From NCBI GenBank assembly GCA_030272585.1, contig BSYQ01000006.1, forward strand, positions 3,435,001 to 3,499,000: a stretch of DNA of 64,000 nucleotides, read 5' to 3'. The notes under the pieces were generated by a model. The model had not been told where the DNA came from. It worked only from the letters and a program-made list of their open reading frames with translations, and ran no database searches. Positions within the stretch are counted from its first letter, which is position 1. Each line of letters opens with the position of its first letter. A program made the translations under genes and the position numbers. Positions 35,901 through 41,919 of this stretch are shown here, in pieces. Origin of the DNA: Bryopsis sp. KO-2023 (Eukaryota > Chlorophyta > Ulvophyceae > Bryopsidales > Bryopsidaceae).

Positions 35901-37223
35901 TCGCACGGGTCACAGACTCGGGGTCACACAAACAGATCACTGAAAAGCAAGGTTACATCAAGCGTCCCATCCTTTAACTCCCAGTTCGACTTTCCCGAGG
36001 GTGACTAACCACCCGTAACACTCCCACTACCCTGACTCACAGCCGCCAGTTTTACTCCTGACTCACTCACACACTCACACACAGGCCCAGTCCAAAGCAC
36101 GTTCCCACTCAGACTCGAACACAAGACCTCAGTCTCGCAAGTCCTACTCTGGCTGATCGAACCACTGTCTTGACTCTGTGCTCTTGCAGTGGTTTCCTCG
36201 CTGTAGTTCAGTAGTACCTCCTTGGGAGGATGCTGTCATTCACCGGGGATGCATCTGACGCTTCACAGACGTCAGATGCATGACGCCTTTGACGTCTGAC
36301 GTCCCTAGACGTCAGCAGCTGGTATCACTTCACCAAGGCCCTCACGGGGAACTTCGTGGAGTCGAACCTTCGTCACCCACTCAACGACAACGGTGAACTT
36401 TTCACGGAGGACGCCGAGTGGGTGACGACGGTTCGCCTCCAAGAGGCGCGCTTCGCGGAGCATGGCGACGTCTACGTCACCACATCCGCGAAGCTCGACG
36501 ACGAGGGCGCCGAGACCCCCCCGGACGTCGGCTCGGAGTCTTCCGACTCCCCCCCCGTCGCTGACGTCGGTGACGACCGCGATGACGACCGAGACGTCGG
36601 GAAGCAGAAGTCGCCCACCACACCCCGCCGTGGTCTCCACTTGGCCCGTCGTGGGAAGAGCCCGAAGAAGTCCAAGAACCTCCCCCGTGGTGTGCGCGTC
36701 CCCGACGCACTGAGGACCCCCTTCTCCGCCCGCCGTTCCACCCGACTCGCGGCACAGCGAGGTAACCTTGCAGCTGTCTTGGATTTCGTTGCAGTCGTGT
36801 TGTTTTTTGTTTTGTGTACCTTGTGCTGAACTTGTATAACGTTGTGTTGCAGATTCTTCCTGGAAGAATGTCGACGAAGGGTTCGACACGGAGCGCGACC
36901 TCGTGGAGATGAGCGACACGCCGGCGGAGGGCCAGAGGGGGTCGGAGGTGCTGCCTCCAGCGGTGGGCGAAGCACTCACAACGGCGACGGCCCCAGGTGC
37001 AACGGCGGAGGAGGGGGGGGTGCCTTCTGAGACGCCCACCAGAAGCGCTTCCACCAGGGACTCAGCTGAGAGGCGGAGGAAGAAGAGGAAGGGAAGGAAA
37101 AGGAAGGGGGGGGAGGCTGAAGAAGACACAACGTCGGCACCTTCCGGTGCAACGGCGGAGGAGGGAATGACAACGGCGGAGTCGGGGGGGAGAAAGAAAT
37201 CCAAGAAAACCAAAAAAAAGTAG
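18000..37223 (+). CDS. Second CACTA gene, unknown function, split by LTR element A
   Basis: Start ATG at 18000. Exons: 18000-18545, 18757-18939, 19059-19228, 19494 up to the LTR insertion at about 19522, resuming at about 36328 to 36761, then 36853-37223 (TAG). GT-AG sites and phases agree at every join outside the insertion. Exon 1 has a hydrophobic Ala/Val/Thr stretch (residues ~48-80) and a Gly-rich part. Exon 2 has a Cys/His-bearing core (SIRQWWPRCK, then YGGCKLRLARH). Exon 3 has VEKRLMLQRSNRGAIVDG. The tail is acidic, then strongly basic (RRRKKRKGRKRKGG), ending KKTKKK. By position it corresponds to the second, TnpA-like gene of CACTA elements; I see no sequence match to TNPA. With the 16.8-kb retroelement in an exon it is probably not expressed correctly. 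Confidence 0.6.
19251..19460 (+). repeat. 42-bp tandem repeat in an intron of the second CACTA gene
   Basis: Five copies of a 42-bp unit start at 19251, 19293, 19335, 19377 and 19419. Each contains gtcgttgtgtttctctg and taaccatgtta. The array fills most of the intron 19229-19493. The aaccatgtt core recurs in other transposon introns. Confidence 0.88.
19523..20035 (-). repeat. LTR element A, 3' LTR
   Basis: 513 bp, TG...CA. It has six GACGTC hexamers: two near 19545-19565 and four near 19975-20025. It is nearly identical to the LTR at 35815-36327. Confidence 0.93.
20292..23462 (-). CDS. Element A pol portion: RT, RNase H, integrase, chromodomain
   Basis: Open frame of 1056 codons. RT has the catalytic FIDDLLIYS; RNase H follows. 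Then come an integrase zinc-binding region (CEVCQQ), a catalytic core with the usual acidic residues, and a C-terminal chromodomain (FLVVWKGYPLSEATWEP). The chromodomain places it among chromoviruses, which are thought to target marked chromatin. The protease part of the same element lies on the far side of the inserted element B, from 32528 rightward. Confidence 0.92.
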   Translation of the reverse strand: MDFKSGIITVNKGRKSVKLPLSVMPEYQLKPTGATELSFCSSGRIKRQIEKGEIKHIIMVVIRPEDESKTGVETIPEQREGDDLQKILQEDMDPRIKEVLTQYRKVFAKDLPKGVPPTRLGHEFRIDLEEGTEPMYRPLYKLSPLELDEVKRQLDYLLEMDFIEPSQSPFGAPILFVPKKDGGLRMCLDYRWLNKKTIKNRYPLPLPEEMIDRVHGARYFTKIDLRSGYWQMPLREEDRPKTAFRSRFGHYQFKVLSFGLTNAPAQYMNMVNDIFKDMLDIFVLIFIDDLLIYSRSISEHVEHLAAVLARLQKYSLFAKATKSEICVKETDFCGFWLSEKGISAMDVKVKAIRDWKPLKTVTDVRSFLGMVSFYRRFIPDFAKIAGPLHDLTKKDVMWEWGSAQERAFQTLKTALMGKPVLIHPNPVKDYTVISDASGEATGGVLCQDHGSGLQPIAFCSRRLSKSEQNYSVYERELLGIAYCLMQWRHYLEGCPGEVTVFTDHQPLTNFMDQKMMSRPQARWLRAGHFLSIKPKIQYIQGKLNLVADALSRSLPAENQVNVVSSLQPSMEEITLWEQATLADVEIKDIYTQILDGERIPGYGINESGLLIYQTQDGLMKLWVPQELRMKVLTEGHDNQISGHLGIERTLELMSRKYYWNDMKKDVQEYVRTCEVCQQMKPELRAQKGLLQPIPVADKKWDQITTDLVTDLPPVDGFDSIAVFVDRLTKMVKFIPCSKTIDAPGYARIFFDHIFRNHGIPSVIISDRDTRFASKFWQELMRCVGTKVRMSTAFHPQTDGQSEVSIRTLENFLRPYVEEHPETWMQGLGMAEFAANNAVHTSTGYSPFYLMYGVHPQLPGDLLAGKAQAEAESVQEMISHMQEVINDAKDRYKTAQEKMRQQANKKRRDVQFQVGEKVLLSTKTLNLSVLKHIPVKIRRRYIGPFVIAAAVGSVAYRLVLPDGWKLHPVFHVSKLRKLQESAKFPREVMAPPAELDSEGEEEFEVEAVVRHKFSGRKRRFLVVWKGYPLSEATWEPQDNLLNASEILADYKRRAGIR
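23500..23962 (+). repeat. LTR element B, 5' LTR
   Basis: 463 bp, TGTAAGG...TTTACA. The first 100 bp contain repeated inverted cagttcaggggaactg-type motifs. A CT-rich microsatellite lies near 23855. Confidence 0.95.
24368..24850 (+). CDS. Element B: upstream ORF overlapping gag
   Basis: 160-codon frame between the 5' LTR and gag, overlapping the first third of gag in another frame. The N-terminal half is acidic and the C-terminal half rich in Arg. No domain is recognised. It may be a small accessory protein or only an open leader. Confidence 0.3.
   Translation: MCCMSFGRPVTVESSGSEAESDVETVIQCEAGLPPDLFTFSGDWVSAPFRLPRPVQVLGPVRHPLAVVPPPPLRAPPHGHRKAERSGNIIRYYDCSDPQCPIYRSQRATQERRERNRRNVRHRRAPPDGNASPRSVRSAGSEAGHGRDAGRDPAPEAGRR
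24624..25892 (+). CDS. Element B gag (nucleocapsid-type zinc knuckle)
   Basis: 422 codons. A retrotransposon gag-type core runs roughly over residues 100-230 (GDPQDVPLNEWQVQLQTYY, GAAGTWWRSRYEEAM). An Arg/Ser-rich stretch of repeated SQSRGR units follows, then one CCHC zinc knuckle (CYNCDKLGHFAVDC) at the end. It overlaps the start of pol by 16 bp; pol is in the -1 frame, a relation in which this family is known to use frameshifting. Confidence 0.92.
   Translation: MVILSDTTTVLTLSVRSTDRRGQRRKGVSGTGGMSGTDEHPQMGTPAPDPFDLQGLRRGMAEMQEEILHLRQVAANVNAQMDDAVRHAVRTRLAEQHPPAALGKARAKGPDSWYGDPQDVPLNEWQVQLQTYYDLTATRDREQQVLVAAGCLRGAAGTWWRSRYEEAMAGQRALPTDLTALVADLRRQFGKTNENKDFRREWSRLKQGRMSVAEYVHDFRRLMLQINDSNAGEQLFRFIEGLNDRLRTKVEMEDPADLERAIALAATWEGPLEIYRREGRRGRSPRGRRESSRRDRSQSRGRSQSRGRSQSRGRSQSRGRSQSFNRGRFDDRQTPRYIPQSGDRMEVDGLQRNRVGFDDGKRRDASRSKSRGRSGSPRRQRRKSGESSSAGRSRMDAGRAAANVRCYNCDKLGHFAVDCQEN
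25877..30040 (+). CDS. Element B pol: protease, RT, RNase H, integrase, chromodomain
   Basis: 1387 codons, uninterrupted. A variable N-terminal ~220 residues precede the aspartic protease (LIDSGATDNF). RT carries YLDDILIF; RNase H starts near VVTDASDYAIG. The integrase has its zinc region (CIPCQRNK), the LDFVGPLPRTQKG core and the PETDGQTERANRT region. The C-terminus is a chromodomain (YLVRWQGYDQSEDTWEP). All expected parts are present in order. It is the most intact retroelement gene in the window. Confidence 0.95.
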   Translation: MSGKLSRLESGETASRGEEKQEDRSGVWEGRRSHPHKVLPQGRVAYGRGVHSKVDEPCVAVTEEKCVRFMDGISAGGGPGRDTGAGNSGGLREKVSSTASGLPKLGRLAVCLKSAMVDAGRGVAASADVSEKDSEGVVQEALTPAGSWSEIEGVDVPTVATTTQFSEAVGAGPGGATPDLHDFSVHVGAAGDLRADTADLFSVREESGLGRPNEVCFKGYSLDEPPLLKLRGVHGGTQGMLKTTGFVADCFARILIDSGATDNFVSKDWLQENSIQTQHSEAVSEVQLADGRTSEKVEKELQASVKMGRFVSEEKMYAVTLGRYDLVLGMSWLIKHNPTIDWQEKIVALQGPQGRVVKLRMQTGRLEDCSTADLDLMSAHEVARAARKGLPMYLLNLREVNNGCSINGLESTDAVRGSEPETLSEEQKEAVELEKQIRKEFQDLFKEELPQELPPDRGVNHKIELVEGAEPVKKGLYRASFAEREELKKQLAELLKQGFIRPSKSPWGSPILFVPKKNGKLRMCVDFRALNKLTVKNRYPIPRIEELLDQIQGARCFSKIDLCAGYHQVRLDPADCEKTAFRTRYGLYEYIVLPFGLTNAPATFMNTMNHVLHDFLDTFCIVYLDDILIFSKSWAEHKVHLKKVMQRLREQKLYASASKCEICKEQVEFLGHELSAAGVQVLQSKVQVIRDWPPLTSVKDLRSFLGLANYYRRFIKDFSARAKPLTALLKKEAVWKWTEAEAAAMQDVKEALMSAPVLLVPDPSLRFEVVTDASDYAIGAVLTQDQGQGQQPVAYESRKLQPAELNYATHEKELLAVVHALKVWRHYLDAQEFTVHTDHAPLKFLHTQPHLSQRQARWMETLQSFKFEIKYRPGRDNVVADALSRATHQAEEHGPQLNARIRLTADREFQQAVLAAYKKDPLCWQLIGAPSRPPHVKWDGLKLWRHVGHSWKWWIPEADGLREKILHACHESALAGHLGRRKTLHRVQQYYFWPLISGSVQKYVRNCIPCQRNKASTQKPLGKLQPLPIPDGRWTSVSLDFVGPLPRTQKGSDYLLVVVDRFTKMIRLIPTKQTVTAAGVADLFFQHVVRFFGLPQEIVSDRDSRFTSNFWRALWKKAGTRLAMSSSYHPETDGQTERANRTVQEILRSYVEPAGTDWDMHLDAAEFAYNSSINATTGFSPFYLMNGQQPRTPASAVAATACPAVDDWWSTWQTALQTCRRNIASAQARQRQGADENRRGGGFQPGDKVFLATKDLPLPQVLSRKLTAKYCGPFVVLKRLSEVAVRLRLPGHWKIHNTFHVSKLKPAFEDQEGSFPDREAPRWQPEPEMVAGQEEYLVDRILADRTVRGRKQYLVRWQGYDQSEDTWEPARNLRNAPDKLREFEIRS
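30226..31092 (+). CDS. Element B: extra ORF downstream of pol, coiled coil plus Cys-rich
   Basis: 288 codons starting MDQQPANQAALIVSTP, 185 bp after pol and inside the element. It has an Ala/Pro-rich N-terminus, a predicted coiled coil (residues ~60-105, charged with Leu spacing), an acidic link, and then a Cys/His cluster: CSLC, CGKHRVCCRDLC and later CGLC. The spacing is RING-like but incomplete. The C-terminus is basic. It resembles no retroviral envelope: there is no signal peptide or membrane segment. The function is unknown; interaction with a host ubiquitin or chromatin partner is speculation. Confidence 0.6.
   Translation: MDQQPANQAALIVSTPASSSEPAEAAPVVIPAAAVEKADVIKGADEVVAFEEAVQVLRKRAVDVAELERLRSKCQKVEQEKWKLQGSLSAAESELKAWREWAKKMPVTRLDSEEELSFGFLDTGLPEPEKPAADQKSEMETALKETGRGCSLCFKTARSLGAPVRELPCGKHRVCCRDLCVQRLWYAPDVTVERTNPDGSLEVVGRLSETRKGVSVDATKECGLCQLREHTVMAPRVLTSLRIAVISPPLPTQPASPGRTNRDCVPLREIRWSVPALAPKRGLKRPAT
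31181..31336 (+). repeat. Element B 3' untranslated repeats
   Basis: Three copies of a ~48-bp unit (ggctgtccagtttctggtga and onward) start at 31181, 31230 and 31296, between the extra ORF and the 3' LTR. The remaining DNA to 32064 has no gene. Confidence 0.85.
32065..32527 (+). repeat. LTR element B, 3' LTR
   Basis: 463 bp, by eye identical to 23500-23962. It is followed by the second copy of the ccagc target duplication. Confidence 0.95.
32528..33194 (-). CDS. Element A protease-region portion
   Basis: A Glu/Thr/Lys-rich linker followed by an aspartic protease core (AYIDTGSTANYISM) near the left end. It continues towards the element B insertion point and overlaps the end of gag on its right. 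It belongs to the same pol region as 20292-23462. Confidence 0.85.
33107..35380 (-). CDS. Element A gag
   Basis: 757 codons, long for a gypsy gag. A Gln-rich coiled-coil N-terminal third (residues ~50-240) is followed by a Pro/Gly-rich linker, a gag core (TPPEKFTGDERMSATEWILG, LQGDALSWLNLM), a Gly/Arg-rich stretch and one CCHC knuckle (CFLCGSTEHGVRQC). The overlap with the protease portion suggests frameshifting, as is usual in the family. Confidence 0.9.
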   Translation of the reverse strand: MPGKSTESQATRMALVPVVTESDMVAISDEVMEGSEVQPMVHQQIQNIQINGSDHTEMQRQIEVWGGTVTNHLQQSLTSMQNQVQQVQVELYTHREQTELQQSTLKEELQSALVHSLEEQSRKLQQTQELHAKDFYQSLTANTNTQLKDLGEQLRSTGKEHAVGMAQWKNKNQTELELFQKKQLALQEQLMLVQKKQQEDINAQLYEVSQHMQRMQKQLMEERESMTNTMTSILQGELDSYPAVIQKMVATAVDETTTAIEDKYNNAEGQKADLEETRWALTDPDYQKAVDGWMKDGILRAPIPPQVMQVHMMQATQTVQNTEEGETEGQTQDIPTSGQPPVQQVIPATSTGAVPPGPSSLGLIDLTSGQQLSMGLPPPILQPPAVTIAPPATFTVGTTPAPSGMGIRPPNPFEQLTSQRAPSGGAPGGNPGDPNGSNGPNGPDRPGMPRASGSGHPGPGNGGDGDGGGPPGGGPPDRDPSGTSGGSGQGPDRPYSKQIKLTPPEKFTGDERMSATEWILGMKRWLQNQHILERDWLSCFQSHLQGDALSWLNLMDIQIMNQEKAEYASWQEFTQELRNVFEPVSLIETARKQLRTLRQTGTALGYIRLFRKLMFRLPNLPQEERYAAFVDGLADRNMQAQVMTLCDGDLDKAILTVQRLSATIGSRGGTTSSFRGRGRGRGRFGQRNTQMSAMMSAATSPLPPAANSVKAVQQRGQMGSRPSRGGSFKCFLCGSTEHGVRQCPKLSQAQKALKKGN
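35381..35814 (-). other. Element A leader with primer-binding-like site
   Basis: Untranslated leader between the 5' LTR and gag. Next to the LTR, the element strand reads TGGTTTCGGAGC, the expected complement of a tRNA 3' end and shared with element B. Confidence 0.75.
35815..36327 (-). repeat. LTR element A, 5' LTR
   Basis: 513 bp matching 19523-20035 with one visible difference. It contains the same six GACGTC hexamers. Confidence 0.93.
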
Positions 37224-37225
37224 AA

Positions 37226-38377
37226 GGCAACTGAGCTTGGGGATGATGGGTGTGGACTTTGATTTGTCTTGTTTTTTTTTTCTGGCTGTTTTGGGGGGCA
37301 ACTGAGCTGGGGGATGATGGGTGTGGACTTTGATTTGTCTTGTTGTTTTTTTCTGGCTGTTTTGGGGGGCAACTGAGCTTGGGGATGATGGGTGTGGACT
37401 TTGATTTGTCTTGTTGTTTTTTTTCTGGCTGTTTTGGGGGGCAACTGAGCTTGGGGATGATGGGTGTGGACTTTGATTTGTCTTGTTGTTTTTTTCTGGC
37501 TGTTTTGGGGGGCAACTGAGTTTGGGGATGATGGGTGTGGACTTTGATTTGTCTTGTTGTTTTTTTTCTGGCTGTTTTGGGGGGCAACTGAGCTTGGGGA
37601 TGATGGGTGTGGACTTTGATTTGTCTTGTTTTTTTTTTCTGGCTGTTTTGGGGGGCAACTGAGCTTGGGGATGATGGGTGTGGACTTTGATTTGTCTTGT
37701 TGTTTTTTTCTGGCTGTTTTGGGGGGCAACTGAGTTTGGGGATGATGGGTGTGGACTTTGATTTGTCTTGTTGTTTTTTTCTGGCTGTTTTGGGGGGCAA
37801 CTGAGCTTGGGGATGATGGGTGTGGACTTTGATTTGTCTTGTTGTTTTTTTCTGGCTGTTTTGGGGGGCAACTGAGCTGGGGGATGATGGGTGTGGACTT
37901 TGATTTGTCTTGTTGTTTTTTTCTGGCTGTTTTGGGGGGCAACTGAGCTGGGGGATGATGGGTGTGGACTTTGATTTGTCTTGTTGTTTTTTTTCTGGCT
38001 GTTTTGGGGGGCAACTGAGCTTGGGGATGATGGGTGTGGACTTTGATTTGTCTTGTTTTTTTTCTGGCTGTTTTGGGGGGCAACTGAGTTTGGGGATGAT
38101 GGGTGTGGACTTTGATTTGTCTTGTTGTTTTTTTTCTGGCTGTTTTGGGGGGCAACTGAGTTTGGGGATGATGGGTGTGGACTTTGATTTGTCTTGTTGT
38201 TTTTTTTCTGGCTGTTTTGGGGGGCAACTGAGTTTGGGGATGATGGGTGTGGACTTTGATTTGTCTTGTTGTTTTTTTTCTGGCTGTTTTGGGGGGCAAC
38301 TGAGTTTGGGGATGATGGGTGTGGACTTTGATTTGTCTTGTTGTTTTTTTTCTGGCTGTTTTGGGGGGCAACTGAGT
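37226..38377 (+). repeat. 71-bp minisatellite, about 16 copies
   Basis: A head-to-tail 71-bp unit begins ggcaactgagcttggggatg and ends in a T-run and ctggctgttttgggg. It starts three bases after the stop codon of the second CACTA gene. Copies differ mainly in T-run length and in the base before tgggg. The long Pro/Lys-rich open frames on the minus strand here are translations of the repeat and not genes. Confidence 0.95.
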
Positions 38378-38495
38378 TGGGGGATTTGTAATTAACGTTG
38401 CAGAGTGGTCTGTCGTCGCTGTAAACGACATCGTTGCAAATGAACCACTCAACCATGTGAAAACTTAGTGTCTCCAGAATTAGGTAAACGGAGTG

Positions 38496-38593
38496 ACATC
38501 GTCGAATCGACATTGTAAGAACAATTTTAATCTTTCGCTTAAACATCCAACCTTGATCAACCTTGATCTTACAATGTCGATTCGACGATGTCG
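38496..38593. repeat. Perfect 26-bp inverted repeat (hairpin)
   Basis: The arms 38496-38521 and 38568-38593 are exact reverse complements (gacatcgtcgaatcgacatt and onward) around a 46-bp loop. The hairpin sits between the 71-bp array and the captured-looking segment. It could be a foldback element or the end of an inserted sequence. Confidence 0.9.
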
Positions 38594-40688
38594 TTCTTTG
38601 CCGGCGTGCTTTTGCGGTCGCCTCAAGGGAAAAAGCTGTGAGCTTCCGTGGACCATCGACGCTTCTTTCTGGTTTGAGCCTGAGCGTTGGAAGGGTTGTT
38701 CTCGGACGGCTTACGATTTGGGGGCCCCTCGCGCCAATGGTGGTTTCGTAGGTGAACGAACGTTTTGGCTCCAAGATCTGCTGCCGAAAAAAGGGGGTCC
38801 CGCTGGAACCAAAGGAGATCGTTCACAACCTCTGGTGCGTATGTCCTCCGGCTTGCCCACCTCACAGAACACCATGCGAACCACCACAGAGGTCGCAACC
38901 TGGAACCGGTGTTGGGTGGGAGGTGGCTGGTGGGAGTGATCTATTGTTTAATTTTGTTATATGTTTTTTTTTTCAGTACACCAGTTCTGTTCTCGAACTC
39001 CCCTCTGAATAGGCAAGAAACAGGGCTGCTGGTTGGGTTTTTTTGTGGGGTGAGGTTTTTGGATTTTTTCTTTCAAGGTCAGGTCTGGTGCTTGTGAAAT
39101 TACGATGGACTGTAGGCTGGAAAAACGGGGTTGATAATGGATAGGAAATGGACCGTGGAAAATCATAAAAGCAACAGGAAGTCGTCCTCAAGAACGCCAA
39201 CCCCCGACAAACGGTGTGCATCTACAAGTGCGAAGATTCTGTTGTGAAGGTACCAGTTGGCAGGGCTGCTCTTTCTCTATCCCTTCTTTTTTTTGGGGGG
39301 GGGGGGGAAGGGGCGTCAGAATAGTAATTCCCTATGAGGATGTGGCAGGGTCTGGATGCAGTTCACGAAACTTCAGAACCATGCGTTTGAGTGATTTCCC
39401 ACATGTATGCTGGATTGTGACCCTCGCCTGTCCGGACATCCCAAGTCAACTACGTGAGTGAAATTGTCAACTCCATAATCAGTCAGTCTGTACAAGGATG
39501 ATAACGTTCTTGGTCACAGAAAATCCTTTGCACTTGGTGGGAAGAATGCTGCTCAATTCCCTGTTTATGTATGTCGGCTATGTCCAGGTATTCCAACGTG
39601 TTGCAAATCTTGCTGCCCATAATTTCCAACCCCCATCGCTGGTTTGTCGTTCACCTTCAGGTCGCATGTCTGAAACTGGCATTTTTCTTGAAGCCAACAG
39701 CAATGTCCCTCCCAGTATTTCTTCAGCTGCTGGGGTCAGTTTCTAATTCTCAGGGGATTTTTGTGTGTAGATTCGTCGCATCATAGCTCTGTGGCCTTTG
39801 GGCCAGCAGCATAGGGAGATACGTGACGGCCACGACAATAATTGGGTCCTGCTGGAGTTTGCGTTATCGATCCCCTTCGCAGCCGGGTACAAGACAGAGG
39901 TAGGATTAGCCGGATGTCTGCCAGAGATCGGCTTCCCCCCTGGAGGTCTGACTTCCAATTAATGGCCTGCAGGCATCAAGATGCTATGTTTAGCCTCCCT
40001 GGTGTTGTGAGGTATCTGCACATCAATTTTTGAAACCCACTTGCTGCACAGAAGTATGATATTATCAATCAGGGTGTTTCTGAGAAAAAGAATTGAAAAA
40101 ACTCTTCCAGGGAAAGGACATGACTTCAGTGTGCTTTTTTTCAAAAAGAAAGTAAAAAGAGAAAGCAGAGTAGGAATGGCAAAGATTTGATTTAAGTTTG
40201 TAAAACTAATGGGGAAATTGCTGTGCATTTGTAGTAGGTGGACCTTCGATGCCAGCTGTAGGAAGAATCCGACAGAACAGGCCAGGCCGAAGGCAGTTTG
40301 GGTGCCGAGGAGAACGAAGTAAAGAAGCCAAGGTGTGGATACAGAAAAATATGACCCATAATAAACCTATCGGTTGTCTAGCGCTCAAAGCACTACCTCT
40401 TCTTCTTTCTATGAGCTGTAGGAAATCGGAAAAAAAAAAAATGTAAACTTTTGAAAGTGGCAAAAGTGCCTTTCAAACAGCGGTGACTGTGACCAGGTGC
40501 AACTAGGGGAGAAGTGAAAAAACTGACGGAAGCGAAAAACTCGTTCAATTCCACCTGTAACGCATGGTCAGCCGGATTCCACCGATGAGGGATAGATAGA
40601 GAGAATCCACATCAGCACCGGAGACATGATCCGAAGCCACAAGGCCAGCACCTACTCCGGGATGCTGTAATTCCCGAGTGGTACAACA
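38594..40688. other. CACTA interior, captured-looking DNA, no firm gene
   Basis: Composition differs from the transposon parts on both sides: the caacgttg and accatg motifs stop here and return after 41.9 kb. Several open stretches on the plus strand end at intron-like T-rich runs, but no domain is recognised. Confidence 0.4.
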
Positions 40689-41211
40689 GTGGTAATTGAT
40701 GAGCCTAAACCTGCCCCACCTCCTCCCCCTCCTGCTCCTTTACCTCCAGCACCAGTTTCTGCAAGGCCAGAGGCAAAGGTGTCAGGTGCCCAAGCTAAGT
40801 CAACTGGAGCCTATGCCCCAGCAAAGGCCACTGGTTCTTTTGTTCCTGGAAGCCCTGTGGAGAAACCTGCAGAACCAGCTCCAGTTAAAAATCCGGAGAA
40901 GCCTGCTGAGGTTACAGAAGAGAAGCCTGAGGCTCCAGTTGAGCAACCAGAGGAAACTCCAGAGAAACCAGTACGACAACTAGGCACTCTGTTCTGTCCT
41001 TCATATGATAGATCCCTTGATGTGTATGCATGGAAGATCATTAACCAATGCCTTTGATTTTTGCAGGAATTGAAAAGTCGCAAGAAGCAGATGTTATTTG
41101 AAATTGTTGAGGTTATCCTGAACTGCGATGTTCTATTGAGACTATCCTTTCTTTATGGTTTTGTAGCGCTTGCCACTGTAACAGGTTTGGTCTGGTTCCA
41201 CCACACTTGTT
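40689..41211 (+). CDS. Possible captured gene: Pro/Glu-rich protein with C-terminal membrane segment
   Basis: A plus-strand exon after an acceptor at about 40689 reads Pro-rich, then with repeated EKP motifs (NPEKPAEVTEEKPEAP). A donor-like cca|gta near 40970 and an acceptor ttttgcag before 41067 would join a second exon, ELKSRKKQM. That exon ends in one hydrophobic segment (LSFLYGFVALATVTGLVW) then FHHTC and stop. The layout would suit a tail-anchored protein. The start is missing. It is probably a fragment of host DNA carried by the transposon; the exact joins are uncertain. Confidence 0.35.
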
Positions 41212-41309
41212 AAATTAAAACTAAAACTAAAACTAATTAAAACTATTACACTCTTTCATGTTCATTTATAAATTTATTTCAGGTTTTTCTTTCTTTATCA
41301 TTTCCCCAG

Positions 41310-41753
41310 GTGTATATGCCTGACTTGTTGCCCGATATGGCCATTTCGGCAACAAAATCAGCTGGGGTCTTGGTTATTGTAATTGGTGGGGAGGAGCCAG
41401 TGGAGTCGACCGTTTCAGACCAATTTGTCACGTTCGCATCCACAACTGCTTCTGCATACACAAAGGAGGGCACAGTTGCAGCTGAAAGCTTTTGTGTGGG
41501 GGATTCTTCATCAATGACAGAAGGTGCAACCACTGTCGTTGGAAATGCTTGTGGTGGAGTGAAGCAGTTGGAGGCTTGCCGTGGTGTTGGTGCTTCTTGC
41601 TGTGCGAGAAGCTTCAAGAGGAGGCTCTGTAACTATTCAAAAGACGGTTGCAAGAATGGTCCATGGATCAGAAATAATGACTACAGTTATGAGAAGAATA
41701 CAAAAAGGTCTTTTCAAGATGGGAAGAAAAACCAGTGCTTCTGCCTCCAGTAG
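41310..41753 (+). CDS. Possible captured exon: Ala/Thr/Cys-rich secreted-type protein
   Basis: A 147-codon frame behind a good acceptor (ttccccag) at about 41311. It reads TTASAYTKEGTVAAESFCVG, then VVGNACGG and a Cys-rich basic end (CCARSFKRRLC, CFCLQ stop). The rhythm AyxxxxxxAxxxxCxGD recalls the secreted protein gene at 10780-12013, just outside the transposon. I infer a distant relative captured by the CACTA element. No signal peptide is in this exon. Confidence 0.35.
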   Translation: MYMPDLLPDMAISATKSAGVLVIVIGGEEPVESTVSDQFVTFASTTASAYTKEGTVAAESFCVGDSSSMTEGATTVVGNACGGVKQLEACRGVGASCCARSFKRRLCNYSKDGCKNGPWIRNNDYSYEKNTKRSFQDGKKNQCFCLQ

Positions 41754-41919
41754 AGAGCTGGAGGAGATTCTTATCTGTTAATCCTGAATTAACATGCAGT
41801 TCGATATTTCGTCTTTTCATGTTTTCATTTGTGAGTTGGGATGGCAGGGAGTGACCCTTATTTCATTTTTAGTCTGCTAGCAATATGATGTTTTAGTGAT
41901 ATGATGTTTTGTAAAGAAC

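Larger units (their letters stand above)
19523..36327 (-). mobile_element. LTR retrotransposon A (Ty3/gypsy, chromovirus type), interrupted by element B
   Basis: Element on the minus strand with 513-bp LTRs at 19523-20035 and 35815-36327, each beginning TG and ending CA. By eye the LTRs differ at one position, so the insertion is recent. A primer-binding-like TGGTTTCGGAGC follows the 5' LTR and a purine-rich tract precedes the 3' LTR. The parts in order are gag, protease, RT, RNase H, integrase and chromodomain. Apart from one interruption, the insertion of element B at 23500-32527, it looks whole. Its own length is about 7.8 kb. The host flanks (ctaaa left, cttca right) do not form a clean 5-bp duplication. 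Confidence 0.93.

Noticed and set aside
36305-38774. Long minus-strand Pro/Lys/Thr-rich open frames of 570-715 codons
   Set aside because: They are translations of the 71-bp minisatellite and its flanks; frames change with T-run length and the second CACTA gene runs on the other strand.
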